From an uncultured Bacilli bacterium (GTDB lineage Bacteria > Bacillota_I > Bacilli_A > RF39 > UBA660), in contig CALVQT010000004.1 of assembly GCA_944358375.1 (NCBI GenBank), positions 17,767 through 81,766 of the forward strand: a stretch of 64,000 nt of DNA, read 5' to 3'. The translations under genes were made by a program, and so were the position numbers. Every line of letters starts with the position of its first letter. Positions within the stretch are counted from its first letter, which is position 1. This document shows, in pieces, positions 16,912 through 26,916 of the stretch. A model generated the notes under the pieces. It had not been told where the DNA came from, ran no database searches, and saw nothing but the letters and a program-made list of their open reading frames with translations.

Positions 16912-17982
16912 ATGAAAGATAGTAGAAGTATTAAAGCTACTTTAGATGATTTATTTTTGAAAAACGATACTGTGTTTATTACACCACATAATAGACCAGA
17001 TTTTGATGCTTTGGGTGCATCTATTGGAATGGCATTAATTGCTAAGAAAAATAGAAAGAAATGTTATATAATACTAGATGATGATGTAAAAAAATTAGAT
17101 GAATCAACAAGAAAGGAAATTGAAGATATTAATAGCGTATTTGATGTTGTTAAATCAAAAGATATTCCTTATGTTTTAGGAAAAAATAATTTATTAATAA
17201 CAGTTGATGTTAATAAAGATTATTTGATACCACAAGGAATAGCTCAAATATTAGATGAGTTTAATGATATAGTTATATTAGATCATCATAAACCAGATAA
17301 CAATACTATTAAAACAAATTATTCATATATAGATGATTCACTCTCTAGCATATGTGAAGAAATAACTAGATTAATGTTATTGTATGGTGTAAAGATAACA
17401 TCAGATACAGCAAATTATTTATTAGCGGGTATATTATTAGATACTAATAAGTTTACAAAAAATACTTCACAAGCTACTTTTGAGGTAGTGGCTAAACTTA
17501 TTCAAAAAGGTGGAAATACTGCTGTTGCTAATCAACTATTTTTAGAAGATTTTGAAAATGATAGAAAAATGTTACAAATAATAAATGATGTTTCATTTAA
17601 TAATTATGGTTATGCAATCGCAGGTGGAACAGATGAATTAATAAGAATGTATAATGTAGAAGATATAGCAAAAGCAGCTGATTATTTATTAAAGTATAGA
17701 GTAAATGCCACTTTTGCTATTGGATATATTGATGATGATTTAATATCTGTTAGTGCTAGAAGTAAAGGAATGATAGATGTATCTAATGTTATGGCAATAT
17801 TAGGCGGTGGTGGCAACGAAACTTCAGCTGCTGCTAAAATAAGAGGAAGAAGTATTAGTGAGGTTAAACAAGCAATAAATAATTTATTAATTCCAGGTCA
17901 TTATATGGGATGGGATATAGAAGATATTAAAAAAGATGTATATGGAGAATTAAATAAAGATAATATGATATTAAAAAAATGA
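16912..17982 (+). CDS. stand-alone DHH/DHHA1 phosphodiesterase (GdpP-type)
   Basis: 356 residues. The sequence follows the catalytic DHH-DHHA1 half of GdpP, the c-di-AMP phosphodiesterase: PHNRPDFDALGASIG (about 24-38), the Asp in LITVDVNK, ILDHHKPDN with the DHH motif near 124, AGILLDTNKF, and the DHHA1 end LGGGGNETSAA near 302. The N-terminal membrane, PAS and degenerate GGDEF domains of full GdpP are missing. In the DHHA1 motif the usual GGGH His appears as Asn. It probably hydrolyses c-di-AMP or pApA (and possibly nanoRNA), in the cytoplasm. The LCP gene follows. Confidence 0.82.
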   Translation: MKDSRSIKATLDDLFLKNDTVFITPHNRPDFDALGASIGMALIAKKNRKKCYIILDDDVKKLDESTRKEIEDINSVFDVVKSKDIPYVLGKNNLLITVDVNKDYLIPQGIAQILDEFNDIVILDHHKPDNNTIKTNYSYIDDSLSSICEEITRLMLLYGVKITSDTANYLLAGILLDTNKFTKNTSQATFEVVAKLIQKGGNTAVANQLFLEDFENDRKMLQIINDVSFNNYGYAIAGGTDELIRMYNVEDIAKAADYLLKYRVNATFAIGYIDDDLISVSARSKGMIDVSNVMAILGGGGNETSAAAKIRGRSISEVKQAINNLLIPGHYMGWDIEDIKKDVYGELNKDNMILKK

Positions 17983-18043
17983 ATATAATTGATATTTAAA
18001 TATAATAATGCTATACTTATATAGTATTTTGGAGGATAGAATT

Positions 18044-19513
18044 ATGTCTAGAAAAACAACAAATAAGCCAAATATAATAAGTATAATTATATGGATAATA
18101 GCTACTATTATTTTTTCTTTTTTAACATATCAAATATTTAAAGCAAATGTATTACCAATTAAAATATTTATCATACTACCAATAATAATTATATTTATGT
18201 TGATATTATTTTTTACATTTATTAATAATAGGAGAACTAAAAAGTGGCTGTTATTATTTTTAAACATAATATTTATATTTATTTCAGTGGTATCTTCATA
18301 TGGAATATATAAAATAATAGATGTTATGTCATTTTTAAATAATAATTTAGGAGTTGAATATAAGACTAGTATATATTATATACTTGTAAATAAAGATAGT
18401 AATTATAGTGATATTAAAAGTATAGAAAATAAGACTGTTAATTTAATAGATGATATAAATAATAAAGAATTATTAGAAGAAGAAATTATTGATGTTGTAA
18501 AAGTTAATTTTGAATATGTCGATAATATATTTAATAGTTTAATGAATTTACCAGATGATACTCAATCAATAATAATTGCTAATTCTGGTAGTTATGATGC
18601 AGTTTTAGAAAATTATTCTATAATTCATAAAGATGAAATATATAGTGATAGTGTTAAAATATTAGAAACTATAGAGATTAAAGAAAAAGTTGTTAATGAA
18701 GAAACGGGAATTGATGTTACTAGAGATCCTTTTGTTATTTATTTAAGTGGGATAGATACCAGAAGTGGAAAGTTACCAGATAAGAGTTTAAGTGATGTAA
18801 ATATACTTATTGCTGTTAATCCAAAGAGACATGAAATTCTTTTGTTAAATACGCCAAGAGATTTTTATGTTCAACTTCATGGTATTGATAGCATGAAAGA
18901 TAAACTAACTCATGCTGGATTAATAGGGGGATATAGATTATCTATAGAAACAATAGAAGATTTATATTCAATAGATATACCATATTTTATTAGAGTTAAT
19001 TTTAATTCAGTAATAAGATTAGTTGATGCTATTGGCGGCATAAGTGTAAATTCTGATGTAAATTATTCGTTTAGGTGTACAGCTAATCCAAATTGTGTAA
19101 TAAAACCAGGAAATAATTATTTGAATGGAGATTGTGCTCTTGCATTTGCAAGAGAAAGATATGCATATACAACTGGTGATAGACACAGAGGTGAGAATCA
19201 ACAACAAGTAATTAGTAAAGTAATAGACAAAGTTACAAGTACAGATACATTATTAAATAATTCAACTAATATATTAGAAGCTTTAGCTGGAACATTTGAA
19301 ACTAATATAACACCTAATGAAATAACAGAACTTGTTAAAATGCAATTAAAGGATATGAAAGGGTGGAATATAAGCACATATAGTGTTAATGGTGGAGATT
19401 TGTATACAACCACATATTTATATCCAAATACTGAACTTTATGTAATGACACCAGATGAAAAAACAGTGGAAGAAGCAAAATTAAAATTGAATAATATATT
19501 AAGTAATAATTAA
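18044..19513 (+). CDS. LytR-CpsA-Psr (LCP) cell-wall glycopolymer ligase
   Basis: 489 residues from the ATG at 18044, which has TTTGGAGGA upstream. Three membrane segments lie in the first 95 residues, then a spacer domain, and the LCP catalytic domain from about 230 to 400: LSGIDTRSG, LLNTPRDFYVQ with the conserved Arg-Asp, AGLIGGYRLSIETIE, IDIPYFIRVNF and the end stretch FARERYAYTTGDRHRGENQQ. LCP enzymes attach undecaprenyl-linked polymers to peptidoglycan. It directly precedes the polysaccharide locus, which fits a role in anchoring that polymer. Confidence 0.92.
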   Translation: MSRKTTNKPNIISIIIWIIATIIFSFLTYQIFKANVLPIKIFIILPIIIIFMLILFFTFINNRRTKKWLLLFLNIIFIFISVVSSYGIYKIIDVMSFLNNNLGVEYKTSIYYILVNKDSNYSDIKSIENKTVNLIDDINNKELLEEEIIDVVKVNFEYVDNIFNSLMNLPDDTQSIIIANSGSYDAVLENYSIIHKDEIYSDSVKILETIEIKEKVVNEETGIDVTRDPFVIYLSGIDTRSGKLPDKSLSDVNILIAVNPKRHEILLLNTPRDFYVQLHGIDSMKDKLTHAGLIGGYRLSIETIEDLYSIDIPYFIRVNFNSVIRLVDAIGGISVNSDVNYSFRCTANPNCVIKPGNNYLNGDCALAFARERYAYTTGDRHRGENQQQVISKVIDKVTSTDTLLNNSTNILEALAGTFETNITPNEITELVKMQLKDMKGWNISTYSVNGGDLYTTTYLYPNTELYVMTPDEKTVEEAKLKLNNILSNN

Positions 19514-19601
19514 AATATTTATAATATTTATAAACATTTTTTATTATTAAGCCTTGAATATTTATATATTTTATTTTATGCTTGATATGGAGTGATATAA
19601 A

Positions 19602-20699
19602 ATGTCAAAAGAAAGAATAGGATATTTAGATGTTTTAAAAACAATAGCTATATTCTTAGTCTGTTCATATCATTTTTCATGGGTATCAAATTGTTCTTAT
19701 AGTATAGCAGATATGAATGTATTTACATTTATAAATAGATTTTTAATAGGAATATGGAGTATTTGCATACCATTGTTTTTTATGATTAATGGAGCATTAT
19801 TATTAAATAAAAAGAAAATAGATTATAATAAACATTTTTACAAAATTATAACAATTATAATTGCTTTTATTCTTTGGAGAGGAATAACATTTTTAATTTT
19901 AGGTGCTAAATCACATTCATTAAAAGAGGGAGGAATAGATTTATTTTTAAATGCTATGATATTTGGGAGTGATTTTATAAATGTCGATGTAGCACATTTT
20001 TGGTTTATACCTACATTTGTAGGAATTCAATTAATTTATCCGTTTATATATGAGATTTATAATAAGAATAAAAATTTGATAAACATTTTTATGATTATTT
20101 TATTTTTAGAATCCTTTGTATGCACTGATATTGGTAATATATTAAATTCTTTTTCGATATTTAAAGGGGTTAATTTTATGTATTATTCAGAATTTGTTCC
20201 ATTTAAAACTATGAGTTCAGGAATGATATTTTATTTCATATTAGGTGGATGGCTACATAAGAATCAAGATAAATTAAATAATATTTCAATTGCAAAACTT
20301 TTATTATTGCTTTTTGTAGGGCAAGCCTTACTATTAGCAGAGTGGTTTTTTATTTCAAATAATAGTGGAATTAATTGGGATAGTGTTTTTGGTGGATATA
20401 CGACCTGTGCTACCATGTGTATGGCCGTTTCTACATATATATTGGTAATTAAATTTCGTGGTAAAATAAAAAATCGTAAAAATATAATATCTTTTTTTGA
20501 ATTAATAGGTGATAATACTTTAGGAATATATTATATTCATTGGATTATAGGATATACATTATTAACATATTTAAAGCAAAATTATATTGCTTATGATGGA
20601 ATTATTTTAAATTATATTAAATCATTCATTATAGTGTTTATTCTTGGATTTATATGCAAAAAATTGAAAAAATTACCTTTATTTAAAAAAATATTATAA
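19602..20699 (+). CDS. membrane acyltransferase (acyltransferase family 3)
   Basis: 365 residues with about ten membrane segments. The N-terminal YLDVLKTIAIFLVCSYHFSW carries the conserved His of the OafA/WecH-type family, and FWFIPTFVGIQLIYP, near residue 130, and YYIHWIIGY, near 312, are further family marks. It probably O-acetylates or otherwise acylates a surface sugar. GGAGTG precedes the ATG. It lies just upstream of the glycosyltransferase run and in the same direction. Confidence 0.85.
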   Translation: MSKERIGYLDVLKTIAIFLVCSYHFSWVSNCSYSIADMNVFTFINRFLIGIWSICIPLFFMINGALLLNKKKIDYNKHFYKIITIIIAFILWRGITFLILGAKSHSLKEGGIDLFLNAMIFGSDFINVDVAHFWFIPTFVGIQLIYPFIYEIYNKNKNLINIFMIILFLESFVCTDIGNILNSFSIFKGVNFMYYSEFVPFKTMSSGMIFYFILGGWLHKNQDKLNNISIAKLLLLLFVGQALLLAEWFFISNNSGINWDSVFGGYTTCATMCMAVSTYILVIKFRGKIKNRKNIISFFELIGDNTLGIYYIHWIIGYTLLTYLKQNYIAYDGIILNYIKSFIIVFILGFICKKLKKLPLFKKIL

Positions 20700-20751
20700 T
20701 ATAAATATTGTAAAATTGTGTTTTATTGTAGATAAAATGTAAATTTTGTGG

Positions 20752-20757
20752 TATAAT
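20752..20757 (+). promoter_or_regulatory. extended -10 promoter before the glycosyltransferase run
   Basis: TGGTATAAT: TATAAT at 20752-20757 with TG one base upstream. No convincing -35 box. The leader behind it (20761-20784) is a GC-rich island containing GGGCCAGGGCGGTG, striking in this sequence; its last part serves as ribosome site for the ATG at 20789. Confidence 0.55.
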
Positions 20758-20788
20758 TAACCGAGCAATGGGCCAGGGCGGTGAATTA

Positions 20789-21898
20789 ATGAAAAAAGTA
20801 TTATTTACAGCTAATTTAGAATCCTTTTTCATGAAATTTTTAATTCCACAACTTAAATATTTTAAAGAAAAAGGATATGAAGTTACAATAGCGACTAAAT
20901 TAGAAGGATTAGATATTCCTTATTGTGATAAAAAAATCAATATTGATTTTGCTCGTAGTTTAAATTTAAAACAAAATTTAAAATCATATAGGCAAATGAA
21001 AAAAGTTTTTAAAAAAGAATTTTATGACATTATAAGTTGTCATACGCCTTTTGGCGCTGCGATTACAAGATTAGCATATATTTTTGGTAAATTTTCTGGT
21101 TCAAAAATTGTTTATACTGCTCATGGATTTCATTTTTATAAAGGTGCACCATTAATGAGTTGGTTACTATTTTATCCAGTAGAAAAATTTTTAGCTAGAT
21201 TTACTGATGATTTAATTACTATTAATTTAGAGGATTATGAACTTGCTAAAAAGAGTTTTAAAACTAATGTACATTATGTTCATGGAATAGGACTTAATGC
21301 TGATAAATTTAATTTTAAATTATTAACTCAAGAAAAAAATAAATTACGAAAGAGTTTAGGATTAAAAAAAGATGATTTTGTTATGATATATCCAGCAGAA
21401 TTATCTAAAAATAAAAATCAAGAAAAATTAATATATCTTTTAGAAGACTTTTTTAAAGAAAATCCTAAGGTTCATTTATTATTGCCGGGTTATGATACTT
21501 TGAATGGAAAAATAGAAAAAATAATAAAATATAAAAAATTAGATAATCAAGTACATATATTAGGATTTAGAAATGATATACCTAAATTATTAAAAATATC
21601 AAATTTATCTATTTCTGCAAGTAAGCGTGAAGGGTTACCAGTAAATATAATGGAAGCTATGTATGTTGGACTTCCAATTATTGCATTTAATGCTCGTGGA
21701 GTAAAAGATTTAATTATTGATGGTACTAATGGATTTTTAATTGGTATTAATGATATAACAAAATTAATTGAAAAAATTAATATAATAATTGAAAAAAAAG
21801 AATGTTTTAAAAAAGGAGAAAATAAAAAATATATAAAACCTTTTTTATTAGATAATGTTATGAAAGAGATTATAAAAATTTATAAGCAATATGATTAA
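20789..21898 (+). CDS. glycosyltransferase family 4 (CapM/EpsD-like)
   Basis: 369 residues, GT-B fold. The N-terminal domain has HTPFGAAITRLAYIFGK and VYTAHGFHFYKGAPL, the typical lipid-linked sugar acceptor side of CapM/EpsD-like enzymes. The C-terminal nucleotide-sugar domain has SASKREGLPVNIMEAM (the E-x7-E element). The ATG at 20789 has GGCGGTG at proper distance; the frame's earlier ATG at 20768 lies in the GC-rich leader. It is the first of the run of glycosyltransferases and adds a sugar on the cytoplasmic face. Confidence 0.88.
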   Translation: MKKVLFTANLESFFMKFLIPQLKYFKEKGYEVTIATKLEGLDIPYCDKKINIDFARSLNLKQNLKSYRQMKKVFKKEFYDIISCHTPFGAAITRLAYIFGKFSGSKIVYTAHGFHFYKGAPLMSWLLFYPVEKFLARFTDDLITINLEDYELAKKSFKTNVHYVHGIGLNADKFNFKLLTQEKNKLRKSLGLKKDDFVMIYPAELSKNKNQEKLIYLLEDFFKENPKVHLLLPGYDTLNGKIEKIIKYKKLDNQVHILGFRNDIPKLLKISNLSISASKREGLPVNIMEAMYVGLPIIAFNARGVKDLIIDGTNGFLIGINDITKLIEKINIIIEKKECFKKGENKKYIKPFLLDNVMKEIIKIYKQYD

Positions 21899-21914
21899 GG
21901 AGTGTTAATTTTAT

Positions 21915-22736
21915 ATGGTTAAAATATCTATTATAATGGGTATATATAATTGTGAAAAATATTTATCAGATAGTATTGATTCTATTTTAAATCAAACATA
22001 TAAAAGTTGGGAATTAATAATGTGTGATGATGGATCAACAGATGATACATATAAAATAGCTTGTGAGTATCAAAAAAAATATCCTAAGAAAATCAAAGTT
22101 CTTAAAAATAAAAAAAATATGGGTTTAAATTATACACTAAATAAATGTTTAGATGTAGCAAATGGAGAATATATAGCAAGACAAGATGGTGATGACATTT
22201 CTTTATCTAATAGATTTGAAGAGGAAATTGCTTTTTTAGAAAAACATAGTGAATACTCTTTAGTAAGTTGTAATATGATTTTTTTTGATGAAAGTGGTGA
22301 CTTAGGAAGAAGTTATAATAGTGGTGAAGTAAAAAAAGAAAATTTCTTGAAAGGAAGTCCAATATGTCATGCTCCTTGTATTATGAAAAAAGATGCTTTA
22401 GAAAAAGTTGGTGGATATACAGTAGATGAAAAATTGATTAGAGTAGAAGATTATCATTTATGGTTCAAATTTTATATTTTAGGTTTAAAATGTTATAATT
22501 TAGATGATTGTTTATATAAAATGAGAGATGATATAGATGCATTTAAGAGAAGAAATTTAAAAAATAGAATAAATGAAACAAGATTAAAATTGTGGGGATT
22601 TAAAAAAATAAAAATGCCTTTATATCAATATGTGTGGGCTTTTAGACCAATTATAGTATATTTTATACCGAAAAGATTATATCAATTTTTTCATAAGAGA
22701 AGATTAAATAAGGAGTTTAGTTATGACAAAAATTAA
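21915..22736 (+). CDS. glycosyltransferase family 2
   Basis: 273 residues, GT-A fold. ISIIMGIYNCEKYL at the N-terminus, MCDDGSTDDT near 37 and RQDGDDIS (the D-x-D metal site) near 90 are the standard family-2 motifs; HAPCIMKKDALEKVGGY follows. It transfers an unknown sugar to the growing repeat unit. AAGGAG precedes the start and its last 14 bases overlap the next gene. Confidence 0.88.
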   Translation: MVKISIIMGIYNCEKYLSDSIDSILNQTYKSWELIMCDDGSTDDTYKIACEYQKKYPKKIKVLKNKKNMGLNYTLNKCLDVANGEYIARQDGDDISLSNRFEEEIAFLEKHSEYSLVSCNMIFFDESGDLGRSYNSGEVKKENFLKGSPICHAPCIMKKDALEKVGGYTVDEKLIRVEDYHLWFKFYILGLKCYNLDDCLYKMRDDIDAFKRRNLKNRINETRLKLWGFKKIKMPLYQYVWAFRPIIVYFIPKRLYQFFHKRRLNKEFSYDKN

Positions 22737-23835
22737 AGTGGCACAATTTGTTTCTTCTATGAATTGCGGTGGAACTGAAACTATGTTAATGAATATTTTT
22801 AGAGATTTTAATCGTGATAATTTTGAATTTATTTTTGTAGAAAATACTCCTAAAAAAACATATTATACTAATGAAATATTTTCATTAGGTGGTAGAATAA
22901 AAAAAATATCTTCTTTTCACTTAGTTGGAATAAAAAAATACATATATGAATTAATAGATTTTTTTAAAAGTGAAAAAATAGACGTTGTACATTCTCATAC
23001 TTTTCTTCATTCAGGTATAGTTTTATTTGCTGCTAAAAAAGCGGGAGTAAAAATTAGAATTGCCCATTCACATAGTGCAATGAAATCAAATGATAATAAT
23101 AAGTTAAAATTTTTAATATTACAAAAACTTATATTAAAGAATGCAACAAATTTAATTGCTTGTTCTACTGAGGCTGGTTTATGCTTATTTGGAAAAAAAT
23201 TCAAAGAAAATGGAGTAGTATTACACAATCCTATTCAATTAAGTAAAATTATAAATGTTGACTTAGATAGTGTGGCGCAATTAAAGAATATGTACTCAAT
23301 TAGAAAAAATTGTTTAATTATTGGTCATGTTGGAAGATTAGTTGATGTCAAAAATCATAAATTTATGCTTGAAATAGCAAAAAAATTAAAACATATGAAT
23401 TTCAGCTTTAAAATGTTTTTTCTTGGTGAGGGAGAACTACGAAGTGATATAGAAAATCAAATAAAGAAAAATAAATTAAATGATTATGTTATTTTAACTG
23501 GAAATGTTTCAAATGTTTATAAATATATGAAATTGTTTGATTTATTATTACTTCCTTCATTTTATGAAGGATTGCCTGTAACATTAATTGAAGCACAGGC
23601 TTCTAATTTAAAATGTTTAATTTCCGATAATATTAGCAAAGAATCGGATTTAGGCTTAGGATTAATTAAATTTTTAGATATATCAAATATAGATGTATGG
23701 ATAAATGAAATAACTCACTTTAATAAAGAAAAAAGTTTAGAAAATGGAAATATATATAAAAAAATAATAGAATTAAAGTTTGATTCAAAAGTTTTGGTAA
23801 ACGAATATGAAAATTTATATATATATAAGCAATAA
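22723..23835 (+). CDS. glycosyltransferase family 4
   Basis: 370 residues, GT-B fold. NCGGTETMLMNIF near the N-terminus is the typical GGAE-like acceptor loop, IGHVGRLVDVKNHKF near 197 starts the donor domain and FYEGLPVTLIEAQASN near 284 is the E-x7-E element. It overlaps the upstream gene and has AATAAGGAG as ribosome site. Confidence 0.88.
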   Translation: MTKIKVAQFVSSMNCGGTETMLMNIFRDFNRDNFEFIFVENTPKKTYYTNEIFSLGGRIKKISSFHLVGIKKYIYELIDFFKSEKIDVVHSHTFLHSGIVLFAAKKAGVKIRIAHSHSAMKSNDNNKLKFLILQKLILKNATNLIACSTEAGLCLFGKKFKENGVVLHNPIQLSKIINVDLDSVAQLKNMYSIRKNCLIIGHVGRLVDVKNHKFMLEIAKKLKHMNFSFKMFFLGEGELRSDIENQIKKNKLNDYVILTGNVSNVYKYMKLFDLLLLPSFYEGLPVTLIEAQASNLKCLISDNISKESDLGLGLIKFLDISNIDVWINEITHFNKEKSLENGNIYKKIIELKFDSKVLVNEYENLYIYKQ

Positions 23836-23849
23836 TAGGAAGTGAATTG

Positions 23850-24920
23850 ATGAAAAAAAAGTTAGAAAAGTTAAGAGATAGTAATATAAAACAATATATA
23901 TATATTGTTTTACCTGCATTATTTTTAGCAATATTAGCTTATTTTTTTAAACCATATGGTGATAGAAGTTGTGATTTGACTGAATATTATGGTTGGATGG
24001 ATAAAATGTTAACATTTAATCAGAAAGATTTAATTTCTTATTTATTTCGTGGTGGTGAAATTATTGTAATGTTATATTTATATATAATTGCATTAATCGG
24101 TAATTATCAGTTATTACAAGTATTTCCAACATTTATATTATATTTTATAATATTTTACATAATATATGATTATGCTAAGAGAAATAATATCTCAAAAAAA
24201 TATAAGTTTATTGTGATATTAACATTTTTATCATTGTTTAAATATATTTTTGTGGTTTCTACATTTAGATATTCACTTGCTTATAGCATTTTTACATTAG
24301 GAGTTTATTTTGATTTTATTGCGAAAAAGAAAGAAAAAAGATATAAAATTTTATATATATTACCGATTTTTATTCATGCTTCAACTATTATACTTTTATT
24401 TTTTAGAATATTTTTTAATTTTAAAAATATGAAATTTTTTAGATTTATGTTAGGATTAATTTTTGCTGTATGTTTATTTCCACAAATATTTATTAAAATA
24501 TTTTATATATTTGATTTTATTCCATTTGTAGATTATCTTTTTACTAAAGCAGAGTATTATTTAATAAATGAAAATGTAGATATTTTTTTACAATATGCTT
24601 TTAGAATTTCTCAATCAATACTATTTTTTATTTTGGGTATTATAGTTTATAAATGTAATAAAAAATCAAAAGAAAAAAATTATATATTACATTATCTGAT
24701 AATATCTTTATTTACAATTATTATAGCAAACTATTATACTCCATTTTTAAGATTACTGGATTATACTTTGTTTTTATCACCAATTATTTTATATAATTTG
24801 CTTTTAAATATAAAAAAGTTCGATAAAAAATATAAATATTGTATATATGCTGTATTATTATTATATATTATTGGTGGTATAAGAATTCAAATACCTATAT
24901 TTATTAATATGTACTTTTAG
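23850..24920 (+). CDS. EpsG-family polysaccharide polymerase
   Basis: 356 residues with about ten membrane segments. The arrangement DLTEYYGWM (near residue 35), a conserved RYSLAYSIFTLGVYF, and FIHASTIILLFF (His in the sixth segment region) is that of the EpsG family, the Wzy-like polymerase of Gram-positive exopolysaccharide loci. A TTG directly before the ATG is ignored; TAGGAAGTG fits the ATG at 23850. It probably joins repeat units outside the membrane. Confidence 0.85.
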   Translation: MKKKLEKLRDSNIKQYIYIVLPALFLAILAYFFKPYGDRSCDLTEYYGWMDKMLTFNQKDLISYLFRGGEIIVMLYLYIIALIGNYQLLQVFPTFILYFIIFYIIYDYAKRNNISKKYKFIVILTFLSLFKYIFVVSTFRYSLAYSIFTLGVYFDFIAKKKEKRYKILYILPIFIHASTIILLFFRIFFNFKNMKFFRFMLGLIFAVCLFPQIFIKIFYIFDFIPFVDYLFTKAEYYLINENVDIFLQYAFRISQSILFFILGIIVYKCNKKSKEKNYILHYLIISLFTIIIANYYTPFLRLLDYTLFLSPIILYNLLLNIKKFDKKYKYCIYAVLLLYIIGGIRIQIPIFINMYF

Positions 24921-24941
24921 AATAAAACGGAGGCATTAAAC

Positions 24942-25805
24942 ATGATTAAATATACAATTTTTACAGCTACATATAATAGAGCATTATTACTATCAAAATT
25001 ATACAATTCACTTTTAAATCAAACTTATAAAAATTTTGAGTGGATTATAGTGGATGATGGTTCAACTGATGGTACTAAAAATACTATTAATAAATTTATT
25101 AAAGATAAAAAAATAAACATTAAATATTATTTTCAAGAAAATGCTGGTAAACATAGAGCTATTAACAAAGGAATTGATTTAGCAGTAGGTAAATATTTTT
25201 TTATAGTTGATTCTGATGATTACTTGCCTAATGATTCATTAGAAATATATGAAAAATACATTTTAAAAATTGATGATGATGAATATGCAGGATTAGTTGG
25301 ATTAAAAGCTTATAATTTAAATAAAATTATAGGTAAAACCTTTAATGGTAAAGAACTTGATATTTTAAATTATGAAAGGAAAAAATATGGTATATTTGGT
25401 GATAAAGCCGAAATATATAAAACAGAAATATTAAAAAAATTTAAGTTTCCTGAATACAAAAATGAAAAATTCTTAAATGAAGCTATTGTTTGGAATGAAA
25501 TTGCTTTAAATGGATATAAATTAAAGTTTATTAATGAAATAACATATTATTGTGACTATTTAGAAGAAGGATTAACTAATAATATAGAAAATCACATAAA
25601 AAATAGTCCTATTGGATTTAAACATTATATACTTCAGTTACTTAAAATAAATAAAAATAATTTTATTGAAAGAATTAAATTAATTTCTTATTATTATAGT
25701 ATTATGAAAAATAAATATACTATTTATGAAATTTCTAAAGATTTAAATGTAGGTATATTTTTGATTAGATTTAGTTATTTAATTAGAAAAATTTTTAAAA
25801 AATAA
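24942..25805 (+). CDS. glycosyltransferase family 2
   Basis: 287 residues, GT-A fold. FTATYNRALLLSKLYNSLLN, VDDGSTDGT near 38, AGKHRAINKGID and FIVDSDDYLPND (D-x-D) near 87. This version with ENAGKHRAIN is common in Gram-positive capsule loci. ACGGAGG precedes the start. Confidence 0.88.
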   Translation: MIKYTIFTATYNRALLLSKLYNSLLNQTYKNFEWIIVDDGSTDGTKNTINKFIKDKKINIKYYFQENAGKHRAINKGIDLAVGKYFFIVDSDDYLPNDSLEIYEKYILKIDDDEYAGLVGLKAYNLNKIIGKTFNGKELDILNYERKKYGIFGDKAEIYKTEILKKFKFPEYKNEKFLNEAIVWNEIALNGYKLKFINEITYYCDYLEEGLTNNIENHIKNSPIGFKHYILQLLKINKNNFIERIKLISYYYSIMKNKYTIYEISKDLNVGIFLIRFSYLIRKIFKK

Positions 25806-25824
25806 ATGATGGGAGATGTTTTAA

Positions 25825-26898
25825 ATGAGCGAGCCATACTTAGTTAGTGTCATAGTTTCATTATATAATTGCGAAAAATATATACAGAAATGTTTGAACT
25901 CTATATTGAATCAAACATATCAAAATATTGAGATTATAATAGTAAATGATGGTTCAAATGATAATAGTTTAAAAATTGTTAATGAAATAAAGAAAAAAAA
26001 TGATAAAAAAGATAAAATTAAAATATTTTCAAAAGAAAATGAGGGAATTTCTTTAACAAGAAATTATGGTATAAAAATGAGTTCGGGTGAATTTATTTTA
26101 ATGATTGATGCTGATGATTGGTTAGAAGAAAATACTATTGAGACATTAGTAAACATTCAAAAGAAAACAAATAGTGATATTGTTAAAATGTGTTATTATA
26201 TTAATAAAAAAGATAAAAAAAGTATTAGAGTTGAAAAAAAATATAACTATAGTAATGTTTTTATTAATTTGAAATTAAATAAAAATAAAATAGCTCGACA
26301 AATAATTATTGGTGAAATTCCTGCGTATATTTGGTCTATGTTAATTAAAAAAAGTATTATTACAAAAGAATATTTATTTGAAAAAAACGTTTATTTAGAA
26401 GATAAAATTTTTCTAATAAAACTATTAAATAAAGCAAATAGTATATATTTTTCTGATTTCACAGGATATCATTATTTTGTAAATATTAATGGATTAACTC
26501 ATAACAATAAGGCAAAGTATTATTTAATGCAAGATTTTGAAATTAATAAAAGAATTAAAAATATTTTTAATAAATATTATAATAATGATAAAGATTTATT
26601 AGAGTTAAATGATACAATGACATATTATTTTGTAGAGAGAAATTTATTTAATTTATATTGTAAACATGGTAATAAAGAATTTCTAAATGTATATAAAGAG
26701 ATATCAAGTGATTTAAAAGTATTATCTAAAAGTCTAAATATATCATTATTGTATAATAATAACTACACGCCAAAATGTGATTCAATAGTAAAATATTTAT
26801 TAAAAGAAGATTTTAATAGAATTTTTAAAATTTATAAAAGAGATTATGTTATATTAAAAATTAAAATTATAATAAAAAAACTTATAAAAAAATATTAG
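25825..26898 (+). CDS. glycosyltransferase family 2
   Basis: 357 residues, GT-A fold. VIVSLYNCEKYIQKCLNSIL, IVNDGSNDNS near 38, EGISLTRNYGI and MIDADDWLEE near 92. The helical C-terminal half is specific to the CpsIV/EpsH-like group. GGGAGATG precedes the ATG. Sugar specificity is unknown. Confidence 0.88.
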   Translation: MSEPYLVSVIVSLYNCEKYIQKCLNSILNQTYQNIEIIIVNDGSNDNSLKIVNEIKKKNDKKDKIKIFSKENEGISLTRNYGIKMSSGEFILMIDADDWLEENTIETLVNIQKKTNSDIVKMCYYINKKDKKSIRVEKKYNYSNVFINLKLNKNKIARQIIIGEIPAYIWSMLIKKSIITKEYLFEKNVYLEDKIFLIKLLNKANSIYFSDFTGYHYFVNINGLTHNNKAKYYLMQDFEINKRIKNIFNKYYNNDKDLLELNDTMTYYFVERNLFNLYCKHGNKEFLNVYKEISSDLKVLSKSLNISLLYNNNYTPKCDSIVKYLLKEDFNRIFKIYKRDYVILKIKIIIKKLIKKY

Positions 26899-26916
26899 AA
26901 AGGTGGTAAATTTTGT

